Assembly: GCA_012032475.1 (NCBI GenBank)
Contig: JAAUSY010000010.1
Coordinates: 1 to 46,804, forward strand
Direction of reading: 5' to 3'
DNA: 46,804 nucleotides
DNA from: Chloroflexaceae bacterium
Lineage (GTDB): Bacteria > Chloroflexota > Chloroflexia > Chloroflexales > Chloroflexaceae
The translations under genes and the position numbers were made by a program. The notes below the pieces were generated by a model. That model was not told the DNA's origin and made no database searches. It saw only the letters and a program-made list of their open reading frames with translations. Positions 1 to 9,362 of this stretch are shown piece by piece; within the stretch, counting starts at the first letter, position 1, and each line of letters starts with the position of its first letter.

Positions 1-188
1 GTGCTGGTGGGAGGCAGCGCCGTCGGGGTGGGGGTCGGCGGAACCGGGGTGGGGGTTGGTAGTTCCTCCATGTCACACCCGACCGTCATCCCCATACTGA
101 TACTCAGGGCGAGAAGCACGATGAGCATAGGGGAAATGGTCACCCCAGGAACCAGGACGTTCCAGTATTGCTTCCATGGTCGTGTCAT
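1..188 (-). CDS. Putative lipoprotein, N-terminal part only
   Basis: The reverse strand reads from an ATG at 188 to the window edge, so only about 62 residues are seen. They comprise a short basic start (MTRPWKQYW), a hydrophobic segment, a Cys after TVG at about residue 38, and then a Pro/Thr repeat linker (PTPTPVPPTPTPT). This is the layout of a secreted, probably lipid-anchored protein; the -3 position (Thr) is not ideal for a lipobox, so a plain signal anchor is possible. No Shine-Dalgarno sequence is obvious upstream. The functional domain lies outside the window, so no function can be given. Confidence 0.55.
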   Translation of the reverse strand, partial: MTRPWKQYWNVLVPGVTISPMLIVLLALSISMGMTVGCDMEELPTPTPVPPTPTPTALPPTS

Positions 189-288
189 ACGCCGATTCTT
201 GATTTGATTTATTGATACCTATACACTATTTCATCTATACCCCGCCGAGACCACCACCGAGGGCATCCATAACTTGTAACGGATGGGC

Positions 289-705
289 TTATTCCTTTCC
301 GTGCGTATCCCGCAGTATCTTCAGGAGCACCTGCCGCGTACGCGGGCCATCGAATTCGGCCAGGTAGAGAGCCTGCCAGCGACCAAGCACCAGTTGCCGC
401 TGTTCGATGAAGACGAAGTGAGAGAATCCCATCATACTGGCCTGGAGGTGCGAAGCTGAGTTGTCTTCGATGTGGCGGTAGTTCGGGTCGGTGCGAGGCA
501 CCATGCGCCGCAAAATCATCAGCATATCGTGCTGAACGCCCGGATCGGCGTTCTCCTGGATGGTGAGGCCGCAGGTGGTGTGGGGAACGTAGAGCAGGGC
601 AACCCCGGACTCGACCCCACTCTCGCGGACCGTGAAAGCCACCTGATCGGTGATTTCAACCAGGCATTCGCGGCTACTGGTGCGGACTGAGAGTTCTTGC
701 AGCAT
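289..705 (-). CDS. YjbQ / UPF0047 family protein
   Basis: A 138-residue protein matching the usual length of the YjbQ family, some members of which have secondary thiamine-phosphate synthase activity. The family signature is plain: PHTTCGLTIQEN at residues 41-52, followed by an acidic and His-rich stretch (HIEDNSASHLQASMMG) and the closing LGRWQALYLAEFDGPR. The ATG at 705 was chosen over longer upstream readings because GGAGGT lies 7 bases before it and the family begins here. The protein is probably cytosolic. The gene is transcribed away from the small lipoprotein gene that starts at 847. The physiological substrate in this organism cannot be read from the sequence. Confidence 0.88.
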   Translation of the reverse strand: MLQELSVRTSSRECLVEITDQVAFTVRESGVESGVALLYVPHTTCGLTIQENADPGVQHDMLMILRRMVPRTDPNYRHIEDNSASHLQASMMGFSHFVFIEQRQLVLGRWQALYLAEFDGPRTRQVLLKILRDTHGKE

Positions 706-799
706 ACCATTTACCTCCGTGATCCTGGAACCTATGGCTGCATTATAGCATGCTCTGCCTGGAGCATTTCCAGACGCACAACCTGGCATCCCAACAATC

Positions 800-810
800 T
801 GTGCTATACT
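800..810 (+). promoter_or_regulatory. Extended -10 promoter of the small lipoprotein gene
   Basis: TGTGCTATACT is an extended -10 element (TGTG-N-TATACT) 37 bases before the start codon at 847. The -35 position holds only a weak match (CCTGGC at 782-787). The same TGTG-Y-TATA word recurs before other genes in this window. Confidence 0.5.
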
Positions 811-846
811 CAAGCCAACCGAAACAACAGAGGAGGAAAGGTTGCT

Positions 847-1092
847 ATGTGCTACCAGCGATTGGCAATGGCGCTCATGCTCATCATTATCATCGTCTTG
901 ATAGCTCTTGTTGGATGCAGCGGGGGGACTGCCTCGCCCACAGCCCAATCCCTGCCCCCGACCATTACCCCAACGGCAACCCCGGCAGACCCCAGAATCC
1001 TGACCCTGGAAGTGGAGCTTATCGAAGGCGGACCTGGACCGATGGTCGGGACCACAACCACGCGCAATGGGGGTGAACCGGTCAATCCCTGA
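847..1092 (+). CDS. Small lipoprotein of unknown function
   Basis: An 81-residue protein. It starts at an ATG with GAGGAGGAAAG about 10 bases upstream, which decides the start over longer readings. Residues 7-23 are a strongly hydrophobic Ile/Leu segment ending in a good lipobox (LVGC, Cys24), so it should be exported and lipid-anchored. After a short Ser/Pro/Thr linker, only about 35 residues remain (ending LEVELIEGGPGPMVG...). I recognise no domain. It has its own promoter and is followed by a gap with an inverted repeat, so it appears to be a single-gene unit. Confidence 0.65.
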   Translation: MCYQRLAMALMLIIIIVLIALVGCSGGTASPTAQSLPPTITPTATPADPRILTLEVELIEGGPGPMVGTTTTRNGGEPVNP

Positions 1093-1115
1093 GCTATCCG
1101 AGTGGTGCGTGATGA

Positions 1116-1177
1116 GTGGGGCGTGGGGCATGGCAGGTGACCAGCGACCAGGTATCCGGTGAGCAGCCACGCCCCAC
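1116..1177. repeat. Perfect 11-bp inverted repeat with a long loop
   Basis: GTGGGGCGTGG at 1116-1126 pairs perfectly with CCACGCCCCAC at 1167-1177 across a 40-base loop. It lies between the small lipoprotein and the glycogen synthase gene. There is no T-run after it, so it is not a standard intrinsic terminator. It may be a transcript-end structure. Confidence 0.45.
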
Positions 1178-1208
1178 CTGGATGAGCCGGAGCAACGGAG
1201 CCGGGGTG

Positions 1209-1236
1209 TTTTGCGAGAGCAAAAGCGTGGTATAGT
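1209..1236 (+). promoter_or_regulatory. Possible promoter of the GT4 glycogen synthase gene
   Basis: TATAGT at 1231-1236 is a reasonable -10 box 75 bases before the gene start; upstream TTTTGCGA gives at best a weak -35 match. The rest of the 218-base gap (1093-1310) holds the inverted repeat described above and no recognisable gene. Confidence 0.35.
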
Positions 1237-1310
1237 AGGGGGGACAAAGATTCTCAGGATATTCCCCTGCGCCAGACTACTGACGGAGGGGGAAGGGAGC
1301 GGTCATTTCC

Positions 1311-2540
1311 ATGAAAAAGGTTGCCCTGTTCACGAACGAATACCCCCCCAACGTCTACGGAGGGGCCGGAGTCCATATTGAGTACCTGAGCCAAGCCCTG
1401 TCCCGCCTGGTTCCTGTGGAAGTCCGCTGCTTTGGAAAGCAGGATATTCAGGAAGGGCATCTCCGGGTGCGGGGCTACCAGATGTGGGATGAAATGAAAC
1501 ACAACACCGACCCGCGCTTTGTGGGCGTGCTCGGCGCGTTTTCGCGCAGCCTGGCGATGGCAAAAGACTATCTGGACGCTGACGTGGTCCACTGCCACAC
1601 CTGGTATACGCAGATGGCGGGCCTCCTGGCAAGCAAGCTCTGGCAAATCCCCTTTGTCCTGACGACCCACTCGTTAGAGCCGCTGCGCCCCTGGAAGGTT
1701 GAGCAGCTTGGTTCGGGCTACTACCTCAGCAGTTGGATGGAGCGAACCGCCATTGAGAGCGCTGACGCGGTGATTGCCGTCTCAAAAGAGACCCGCAACG
1801 ATATCCTGAAGTTCTTCTCCATCTCACCCGACCACATTCATGTCATCCACAATGGCATTGACCTGGAAGAATATCAAAAGACGGACCAGACGGAGGTGCT
1901 GGAGCGCTATGGGATAGACCCGGAGCGCCCCTTTGTCCTGTTTGTCGGGCGCATCACCCGCCAGAAGGGCATTATCCACCTGGTCAATGCCATTCCCCAT
2001 ATCAAGCAGGACATCCAGGTCGTGCTTTGCGCGGGTGCACCAGATACGGAGGAAATCGGGCGGGAGATGACCGAACGCGTTGCCAAAGTGAGTACCAAAC
2101 GCCCGGATGTCATCTGGATCGAGAAGATGCTCCCGCGGGAGGAAGTTATCCAACTCTACTCCCACGCGGCGGTTTTCTGCTGCCCCTCAGTCTATGAGCC
2201 ATTCGGTATCATTAACCTGGAGGCGATGGCCTGCGAGACCGCGGTGGTCGCTTCGGCGGTCGGGGGCATTCCGGAAGTTGTCGTTCACGGTGAGACGGGT
2301 CTCCTCGTGGATCTCCAGTTCAAGGACGGAACGTTTGATCCATCCGATGGGGAGCAGTTTTCTCGCGATATGGCCGCGGCGATTAACCAGATTGCGCTGG
2401 ACTCGGAACGACGCGAGACGTATGGAAAAAATGGGCGACGAAGAGCCGAAGAGTATTTTAGTTGGGATATGATTGCGCACAAAACGCTGGACCTCTACCG
2501 AGCACTCATCAGTCAATCGTATCTGCCTATGGACCAGTGA
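1311..2540 (+). CDS. glgA: Retaining GT4 glycogen / maltose-1-phosphate synthase
   Basis: A 409-residue glycosyltransferase of family GT4. The N-terminus MKKVALFTNEYPPNVYGGAG and the HTHSLEPLRPWK loop are typical of the actinobacterial glgA/glgM group, which transfer glucose from ADP-glucose to glycogen or to glucose-1-phosphate (making maltose-1-phosphate). The first Rossmann lobe covers about residues 1-190; the second holds the nucleotide-binding FVGRITRQKG near 210 and the C-terminal E-x7-E motif (EPFGIINLEAMA) near 300. The start ATG follows AGGGGGAAGGGAG. The 3' end overlaps the convergent lipoprotein gene by 14 bases. No other glycogen gene is adjacent. Which acceptor it uses cannot be told from sequence. 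Confidence 0.85.
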   Translation: MKKVALFTNEYPPNVYGGAGVHIEYLSQALSRLVPVEVRCFGKQDIQEGHLRVRGYQMWDEMKHNTDPRFVGVLGAFSRSLAMAKDYLDADVVHCHTWYTQMAGLLASKLWQIPFVLTTHSLEPLRPWKVEQLGSGYYLSSWMERTAIESADAVIAVSKETRNDILKFFSISPDHIHVIHNGIDLEEYQKTDQTEVLERYGIDPERPFVLFVGRITRQKGIIHLVNAIPHIKQDIQVVLCAGAPDTEEIGREMTERVAKVSTKRPDVIWIEKMLPREEVIQLYSHAAVFCCPSVYEPFGIINLEAMACETAVVASAVGGIPEVVVHGETGLLVDLQFKDGTFDPSDGEQFSRDMAAAINQIALDSERRETYGKNGRRRAEEYFSWDMIAHKTLDLYRALISQSYLPMDQ

Positions 2541-3090
2541 ACTCGGTGATAAACCACTGACCATCTATGCGCCGCACCGGGATGATCTGGTCTTTCTGCC
2601 CCAGGATTTCCGAGAGCGGTCGGCCCTGGTCGCGCTGCACGACGCGCTTGCCGTTTTCCACCAGACGATATTGTCTGAGGCTCAACCAGCCATCTACAAT
2701 CTGGACTCTGGCGGTGTGGCCCTGTTGCTCGATGAGCCGAACCCCCTCATAGCGAATTTCCACCGTCAAGGTCTGATCTTCTGCAAGGTTTGCCATCCCC
2801 GTGGCAAAATTCGCCAGCATCAGCGCGATGGCCTCCCGCTGGTCGAGGCGCTCACTGGGGGCAAAGTGGCCGGCGATCTGTCGCTCCCACAACTGGCGCG
2901 TTTCCCGCTCGGTAATGAACGGGTCCTTCAGGGCACTGTTGAGGTCGCGCAGAAAGTTGTCTACCACCGATTCGGGGGTGTTTCCACCCGTCAATATCGG
3001 GTCCTCTTCAACCTCAAGCGGCATCCCACAGCCGGCAGATCCTCCCACTCCCAGGAGCAGCAACAAGAGCCAGAGAACGCCTGCGCTCAT
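2527..3090 (-). CDS. Lipoprotein of unknown function, paired with a J-domain gene
   Basis: A 187-residue protein. The ATG at 3090 is preceded by GGAGAGGTAAG and gives a clean lipoprotein signal: a poly-Leu core, then SAGC with Cys21 as the lipidated residue. An in-frame ATG 24 bases further upstream would overlap the preceding gene and put charged residues before the signal, so it is less likely. The mature part looks like a small alpha/beta domain (PESVVDNFLRDLNSAL, then RYEGVRLIEQQGHTARVQI and WFITEF), reminiscent of NTF2-like or DUF4878-type extracytoplasmic domains, but that is only a resemblance. It starts one base after the J-domain gene ends, so the two should be co-transcribed. Its 3' end overlaps the convergent glgA by 14 bases. 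Confidence 0.7.
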   Translation of the reverse strand: MSAGVLWLLLLLLGVGGSAGCGMPLEVEEDPILTGGNTPESVVDNFLRDLNSALKDPFITERETRQLWERQIAGHFAPSERLDQREAIALMLANFATGMANLAEDQTLTVEIRYEGVRLIEQQGHTARVQIVDGWLSLRQYRLVENGKRVVQRDQGRPLSEILGQKDQIIPVRRIDGQWFITEFTGP

Positions 3091-3091
3091 C

Positions 3092-3538
3092 TTACCTCTC
3101 CTGCCGATGCTCAATCTGGTCCAGCACCATGTTCCAGGCTTTCATCCGCTCCTGGTCGCCGCCAACATCGGGGTGGTGCAGGCGGGCCATGGTCTTGCGA
3201 ATCGCCCTGGCCTCGGCTGGCGTCATCGGCTCGATGCCCGGAAACACCCCACTCACCGCCGGGGCGTCATCGGAGATGCGGGGAGATTGCTCAGCGCGAT
3301 GCTTCCAGATATCCCGTTCAATCGTCAAGGCCGTGTTTTGCCGCATGGTTTCGGTGAGCGTCGCGACCATTTTGGCATGCGCCCGTGATGCTTCGGCGGC
3401 GGCTTCCTGCGCCTTTTTGAGTTGTCGGAGCAACGCCCGGTTCAGGGCATGGGCTTCTTGCAGTTCATGCATGAGAAACGTTTGTTCCCTCTCAAAAGGG
3501 TCGGAACCGCCTGGTGGCAACCAGTCTGGCAATTTCAT
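3092..3538 (-). CDS. J-domain protein with C-terminal J domain
   Basis: A 148-residue protein. The J domain is at the C-terminus: residues about 105-148 contain the HPD tripeptide (H122-P123-D124) followed by GGDQERMKAWN, the usual J-domain helix III region. A J domain stimulates the ATPase of a DnaK-type chaperone. Residues 20-90 are a long Gln/Ala/Glu/Arg-rich helix, probably a coiled coil. The ATG at 3538 was chosen because GGGAGGAGG lies upstream; longer readings add low-complexity Gly/Arg sequence. It is not DnaJ (no Gly/Phe linker or zinc domain). The downstream lipoprotein gene follows after one base. Confidence 0.78.
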   Translation of the reverse strand: MKLPDWLPPGGSDPFEREQTFLMHELQEAHALNRALLRQLKKAQEAAAEASRAHAKMVATLTETMRQNTALTIERDIWKHRAEQSPRISDDAPAVSGVFPGIEPMTPAEARAIRKTMARLHHPDVGGDQERMKAWNMVLDQIEHRQER

Positions 3539-3715
3539 GGAAAAAAACCTCCTCCCTCGAACCGAAACCTCCTCGGTTCTTCCAGCTATTGTACCAGAAG
3601 TGACAACCCCCCCTCTCCACTGCTGCCCCATTCCCCCACCGCGCCACCGCGCCGGCGTACCGTTTCGGCCCCGCTGGCCCATCCCAATTTCTAACATTTT
3701 GCTTACGCCGGCAAG

Positions 3716-3744
3716 TTGCATCTCTCTGGCACATGCCGTACAAT
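3716..3744 (+). promoter_or_regulatory. Sigma-70-like promoter of the FmdB gene
   Basis: TTGCAT at 3716-3721 and TACAAT at 3739-3744 are separated by 17 bases, the optimal spacing. The FmdB start codon is 98 bases downstream. Confidence 0.55.
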
Positions 3745-3841
3745 AGGGGGGAGACGTTCGGGTGCTCTGAACTAAGAACATTGATATTCAATGATATTCA
3801 GCCAACCATAATAGTCGTGATATGAAGGAGGCTTGAAGCCT

Positions 3842-4105
3842 ATGCCAACCTACGTCTATACCTGTGATACCTGTGGAGTTCAGTTTGAACAGTTCCAGAG
3901 TTTCAAAGATGCCCCCCTTCAGGATTGCCCGCAATGTACCAGCAGCACGGTTCGGCGCGTATTCCAGCCAGTGGGGGTCGTTTTCAAGGGGTCGGGGTGG
4001 TATATTACGGACAGCCGCAAGAGCAGCGGAAAGAGCGAGAGCGGCAAAACCGCAGATGAAACGAAATCGAGTGATTCTTCTCAATCGTCATCGTCTGGAT
4101 CATAA
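3842..4105 (+). CDS. FmdB-family zinc ribbon protein
   Basis: An 87-residue protein of the FmdB / CxxC_CxxC_SSSS family. It begins MPTYVYTCDTCG and carries two CxxC knuckles (Cys8/Cys11 and Cys29/Cys32) that should bind one zinc. After the ribbon comes the family motif VVFKGSGWYITD, then a Ser/Lys tail ending in a run of serines. The ATG at 3842 has AAGGAGG ten bases upstream; a TTG nine bases earlier is too close to it. Family members are regarded as regulators or accessory proteins, but the role is not established. It is transcribed from its own promoter. Confidence 0.82.
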   Translation: MPTYVYTCDTCGVQFEQFQSFKDAPLQDCPQCTSSTVRRVFQPVGVVFKGSGWYITDSRKSSGKSESGKTADETKSSDSSQSSSSGS

Positions 4106-4269
4106 TCGTCTGAATGTTTCTGGGGAAACCCGGTTGTTGCTATCGCAGCGGCGCGCCAGCACCCGTTGGAGCGCCTTTCTGGTCTTCTTCATCATCATAT
4201 TCGTACGGGCCTTCCGGTTGCTCTGGCGTGCCGGGAACCACCGCGAGCGCGGTCTTGATGGGTTCTGTC

Positions 4270-4306
4270 GGTCGGGGTATTGTTGCTAGGCGGCAATACC
4301 CCGACC
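4270..4306. repeat. Perfect 13-bp inverted repeat between fmdB and cysE
   Basis: GGTCGGGGTATTG (4270-4282) and CAATACCCCGACC (4294-4306) form a perfect 13-bp stem with an 11-base loop. No T-run follows on either strand. It ends 55 bases before the cysE start, so it could end fmdB transcription or act in the cysE leader. The surrounding 256-base gap (4106-4361) has no gene I can support. Confidence 0.5.
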
Positions 4307-4361
4307 CCAACGCTCAAGGTGGTCTTCCTGCGCATCGAGAAGTACCATGGGAGGTCTTTTT

Positions 4362-5135
4362 ATGTCTTTGTCCACGGCTCTCCGAACCCTGCGCGATGAT
4401 ATCCGCGCGATTTTTGCCAACGACCCGGCAGCCCGCACCCTTGCCGAAGTGTTGCTCTACCAGGGATTGCATGCTATCATTTTGCACCGGGTGGCGCATG
4501 CCCTGTGGGAACGGAAGGTTCCGTTCATTCCGCGCCTGGTCTCTCAAGTATCGCGCTTTTTGACGGGTATCGAAATCCATCCGGGCGCCCGGATTGGTTG
4601 CGGTTTCTGTATTGACCACGGGATGGGGGTCGTTATCGGGGAAACCACTGAGATTGGCGACCGGGTGACGCTGTATCAGGGGGTGACCCTGGGCGGCACC
4701 GGCAAGCAGGCGGGGAAGCGCCACCCGACCATTGAGGATGATGTGGTTATCGGGGTCGGCGCATCGGTCCTGGGGGCGATTACCATCGGGGCTGGTTCGC
4801 GGGTTGGGGGCGGAGCCGTGGTGGTGAAGGATGTCCCACCCCATTCCACCGCGGTTGGGGTGCCGGCCCGCATTGTTGCGACGCGAGACCCGGCCACCGG
4901 CGAAACACGCCGGATTGAGCATCTGCCCGACCCGGAAGGGGCGCTGTTCCGCAATCTCCGGGACAAGGTGCTCGAACAGGAGCAGCGGCTTCAGCAGTTG
5001 GAACAGACCACCAATCACCATTTTTTTGAACACCGCCTGACCCTGGCGGAAAGTTTGTGGAGCATCCTTGATGAAAACGGGGGGTTCCGGCCATGCTGCC
5101 CGGAAGAAGAATATACCCAGGGGGAGGGCATCTAG
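4362..5135 (+). CDS. cysE: Serine O-acetyltransferase
   Basis: A 257-residue protein that acetylates L-serine with acetyl-CoA, the first step of cysteine synthesis. The N-terminal helical part ([23 protein letters not shown]) is followed by the left-handed beta-helix built of hexapeptide repeats. The signature [11 protein letters not shown], then the active-site [16 protein letters not shown] and the [12 protein letters not shown] loop, identify CysE. The start has GGGAGGT eight bases upstream. A C-terminal extension of about 70 residues with a Gln/Glu-rich helix is longer than the minimal soil-bacterium form. cysS follows 72 bases downstream on the same strand, so the pair links cysteine synthesis to its charging on tRNA. 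Confidence 0.9.
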   Translation: MSLSTALRTLRDDIRAIFANDPAARTLAEVLLYQGLHAIILHRVAHALWERKVPFIPRLVSQVSRFLTGIEIHPGARIGCGFCIDHGMGVVIGETTEIGDRVTLYQGVTLGGTGKQAGKRHPTIEDDVVIGVGASVLGAITIGAGSRVGGGAVVVKDVPPHSTAVGVPARIVATRDPATGETRRIEHLPDPEGALFRNLRDKVLEQEQRLQQLEQTTNHHFFEHRLTLAESLWSILDENGGFRPCCPEEEYTQGEGI

Positions 5136-5207
5136 CTCTCGAACCGGTAACCTACCTGGCCTGGGGGTACCTGCTCCCCCAATGAGAACGAGATTGAGAA
5201 GCGCACT

Positions 5208-6644
<1,437 letters not shown>

Positions 6645-6701
6645 CCGGAGACCTATGGAAGCCGGGTGCAGCGAAGCATCGAAGAAAAAAAGGAATATCC
6701 C

Positions 6702-7670
6702 ATGACATGGCTGGAAATGTGTGTGGCTGTGGACCAGGAGACGGCTGAGCCGGTGGCGGAGATCCTGTCCCGCTATGGCTACAACGGCGGGGTTGCCTTC
6801 GAACTAGCCTGGACCCCGACTGAGGAAGGGGAGGTGGGACGGGACGAATCCGGTCTGGTGGATGTTCCCTGCCCGTGCAGCCACGACGCGGAGTTTCCGG
6901 TCATCCTCCACACCTATGTGCCTCTCGATGACCAGGCCGAAGAAGTTCGCCAGCAGGTGGAGGTGGCCCTCTGGCACCTGAGACAGATACGCCCGATGGG
7001 TCCGCTGCGGGTGCGGGTGCTGGAAGAAGAGGATTGGGCACAGAGCTGGAAGAAGCACTACACTATCCAGCACATCGGGGAGCGGACCGTTATTGTTCCT
7101 TCGTGGCTCGACTATGCCCCGCGCCCTGGGGATGTCGTTCTCCACCTCGATCCGGGGATGGCGTTTGGCACGGGACTGCACCCGACCACCCGGCTTTGCC
7201 TGCACCTGCTTGAGCGCTCGGTTCGCCCCGGTGCGCGGGTGCTCGATGTAGGGAGCGGAAGCGGTGTCCTGAGCATTGCGGCGGCCAAACTGGGGGCCGC
7301 CTCCGTGCTCGCGCTGGACCTTGACCACACGGCGGTGGCGGTGACCAGCGAGAACGTGACCCGCAACGGGGTGCATGACACGGTGCGGGTCCGCCAGGGG
7401 AGCATTGGCGATGGCTCAGCTCAGGAATCGGAGACCGCGCCGTCCGGTTTCGATGTGGTGGTTGCCAACCTGATTGCCAGTGTGCTCATAGACCTGAGCC
7501 ACGACCTGGCGGCGGCGCTGAGCGCGGGAGGAGTCTTGATCAGTAGCGGTATCATCCTGTCACGCGAGGATGAGGTGGCGCTCGCGCTGGCGGCGGCGGG
7601 ACTCGACCTGGAGCAGCATTGCCGCGAGGATGAGTGGGTGGCGCTGGTCCATCGAAGGCGCAGCCGGTAG
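6702..7670 (+). CDS. prmA: Ribosomal protein L11 methyltransferase
   Basis: A 322-residue class I SAM-dependent methyltransferase of the PrmA family, which trimethylates ribosomal protein L11. The N-terminal part contains [11 protein letters not shown], the family's linker motif, and [10 protein letters not shown]. The methyltransferase core shows [16 protein letters not shown], the SAM motif [18 protein letters not shown] and [12 protein letters not shown]. The ATG at 6702 is preceded by AAGGA; longer readings are not supported by homology. It is the last gene of the cysE-cysS-prmA strand run and is followed 38 bases later by an intrinsic terminator. Confidence 0.9.
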   Translation: MTWLEMCVAVDQETAEPVAEILSRYGYNGGVAFELAWTPTEEGEVGRDESGLVDVPCPCSHDAEFPVILHTYVPLDDQAEEVRQQVEVALWHLRQIRPMGPLRVRVLEEEDWAQSWKKHYTIQHIGERTVIVPSWLDYAPRPGDVVLHLDPGMAFGTGLHPTTRLCLHLLERSVRPGARVLDVGSGSGVLSIAAAKLGAASVLALDLDHTAVAVTSENVTRNGVHDTVRVRQGSIGDGSAQESETAPSGFDVVVANLIASVLIDLSHDLAAALSAGGVLISSGIILSREDEVALALAAAGLDLEQHCREDEWVALVHRRRSR

Positions 7671-7707
7671 TCTGCCACAAACTACGAACGACGGGACCAA
7701 GAGGGAC

Positions 7708-7756
7708 AAAGAGCCGCGGTGACGGGGCCGCTCTGGATCACTGGGGCGGCTCTTTT
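7708..7756 (+). terminator. Rho-independent terminator after prmA
   Basis: AAAGAGCCGC (7708-7717) pairs perfectly with GCGGCTCTTT (7746-7755). The loop contains a further GTGA/TCAC pairing, and the right arm ends in TTTT. Confidence 0.8.
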
Positions 7757-8174
7757 CTACCCCCTGAAATTCCGGTTACGAAACGATTACAGCCCGCTCC
7801 GATGACCACCGGAACATGATTTTTTTGCTATAGTGAAAGGGGTGCCAGAGGCAGGAGGAGTGAACCAGCCGGGTGGCTCCCTGGGGGACCCGAAGGGACG
7901 GCTTGCGAGGAGACAGGCTTTGGCCGGTTCTGCACTGTGGCATTGGGAGGGCCTATGGTATAATATCAGCCGGGTAGACGAGCGGTAGTAATAGCAAAGA
8001 TGTCGCCTTTCGGTGCATCCATAATCATCCATAATCATCCATATCATGTCACGTTCTTCCTTTCTCATCAGGCATCGTTCATCGTTCATCGTTCTTCAAT
8101 CAACACAACGTCGCACATGACCGGTTAGATTATCTGGGCAAAAGAACCGATACCATCGTAGAAGTAGGGAGATT
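7757..8174 (+). promoter_or_regulatory. Long leader of the RodZ-like gene with promoters and short repeats
   Basis: This 418-base gap has no gene I can support. A -10-like TATAGT lies near 7830 and a better TATAAT at 7959-7964, giving about 210 bases of leader before the start at 8175. The stretch 7860-7935 can fold (for example AGCCG 7867-7871 with CGGCT 7899-7903). Two short tandem repeats follow: CATCCATAAT at 8016, 8026 and, partly, 8036, then CATCGTT at 8073, 8080 and 8087. Confidence 0.4.
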
Positions 8175-9134
8175 ATGAGCAAATTCGGAGAGCGGTTGCG
8201 AGAAACCCGTGAGAGTCAGGGGATATCGTTGGCCCAGGCAGCCATAGAAACCCATATTCTCCAGCAATCTTTGATAGCACTTGAGGAAGGGACCTTTGAT
8301 CGGCTACCCAATGATGTGGTGGTGAAGGGATTTATCCGTATCTATGCACAATTTCTAGGGTTGCCTCCCAATGAAATGATTGATTTGTATCGTCATGAGC
8401 GAAATAATGGGACCACCACCATCCGCGTCGTCCCGTCGACCAGCCTCGTACGCAAGCGCTCCTACGTTCTCCCCGGCTTCTTCGGGGTGTTCTTTGTGAC
8501 CATTGCCCTGGTCGGGCTGACCTACGTGGTCTTGAGCGCGACCGGCGATATTGGAAATGCTTCCCACATCGCGAGTCAATGGCAAGCCCGGACGGAGACC
8601 ATCCCAACGCCCACGCCCTTCCCTCGTCTTTCTCCCACAGCCCGCAGCAACCCGGAAACAGCGATAGCCGAAGCTGAACCCGAACCCATCAGCGCAGACC
8701 ACGAGAACCACGCGCTGGACACCCCACCGGTTCCCTTCGGACCAGCAGACCCCTTCCCCATCCCCACTCCGACCATGCCCCTGGTGGCGGGGGTTGCGGT
8801 GGCTTCTCCCACCCCGACATCGTTGCCAATGGCTCCGAGCACGATGGTTCTTCCGGCGGCCCCCGCCTCCCCCACGCCCGATGTCCCGATGGTAGTAAAT
8901 GTCAGTATTCAGCCCGAATCCGCCGATTCGTGGTTGCGGGTGACCGTTGATGGAACGATTGTCTACGAGCAAATTATGCAGGCCGGTGAGCGGGAAGTCT
9001 TCCGGGTGCAGCGCCATATTCACCTGCGGGCCGGCAATCCCCCCTCCGTCGAGGTGAGCGTGAATGGTTCGGCTCCAGAGCCTCTGGGGAGTGTTCCGGG
9101 CAATCCGGTCAACTGGTCCTGGCCGCCGGAGTGA
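8175..9134 (+). CDS. RodZ-like membrane protein with HTH and DUF4115
   Basis: A 319-residue protein with the RodZ layout. Residues 4-72 are a helix-turn-helix of the RodZ type (FGERLRETRESQGISLAQAA). One transmembrane helix follows at about 98-120, a 120-residue Pro/Thr/Ala-rich linker reaches about 245, and a C-terminal DUF4115 beta domain (SWLRVTVDGTIVYEQIMQAGE ... LRAGNPPSVEVSVNG) lies outside. RodZ anchors the MreB cytoskeleton in rod-shaped bacteria; in Chloroflexota, such proteins may instead be general membrane-bound regulators. The N-terminus should be cytosolic. It is a monocistronic unit: own promoter with a long leader, and an intrinsic terminator about 90 bases downstream. Confidence 0.82.
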   Translation: MSKFGERLRETRESQGISLAQAAIETHILQQSLIALEEGTFDRLPNDVVVKGFIRIYAQFLGLPPNEMIDLYRHERNNGTTTIRVVPSTSLVRKRSYVLPGFFGVFFVTIALVGLTYVVLSATGDIGNASHIASQWQARTETIPTPTPFPRLSPTARSNPETAIAEAEPEPISADHENHALDTPPVPFGPADPFPIPTPTMPLVAGVAVASPTPTSLPMAPSTMVLPAAPASPTPDVPMVVNVSIQPESADSWLRVTVDGTIVYEQIMQAGEREVFRVQRHIHLRAGNPPSVEVSVNGSAPEPLGSVPGNPVNWSWPPE

Positions 9135-9224
9135 TGCCGTGATGACGGATGCCTGCTCCCGATGTTCTTGCGCGCTGCCCACGCCGGGGCACCAACGAAC
9201 GAATAATGAATACGGTTCTGTCAC

Positions 9225-9260
9225 TTCCCGCAGGTCTTCCGTGCCTTGCGGGAATTTTTT
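9225..9260 (+). terminator. Rho-independent terminator after the RodZ-like gene
   Basis: TTCCCGCA (9225-9232) pairs with TGCGGGAA (9247-9254), with an inner GG/CC, followed by six T at 9255-9260. An overlapping alternative fold, CCTTGCG/CGCAAGG, spans the T-run. Confidence 0.8.
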
Positions 9261-9293
9261 CGCAAGGCTGATGCAGGATAGACCATCATCGCG

Positions 9294-9299
9294 TATAAT
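9294..9299 (+). promoter_or_regulatory. Likely -10 box for the trpB2 gene
   Basis: TATAAT, a perfect -10 hexamer, lies 63 bases before the TTG start at 9363 and just downstream of the previous terminator. No convincing -35 box is seen. Confidence 0.45.
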
Positions 9300-9362
9300 C
9301 CTGGATATGGCCCGGACGTTACGATTTCGACAACAAGTTGAACAAGAAGACGGAGGTACGAA

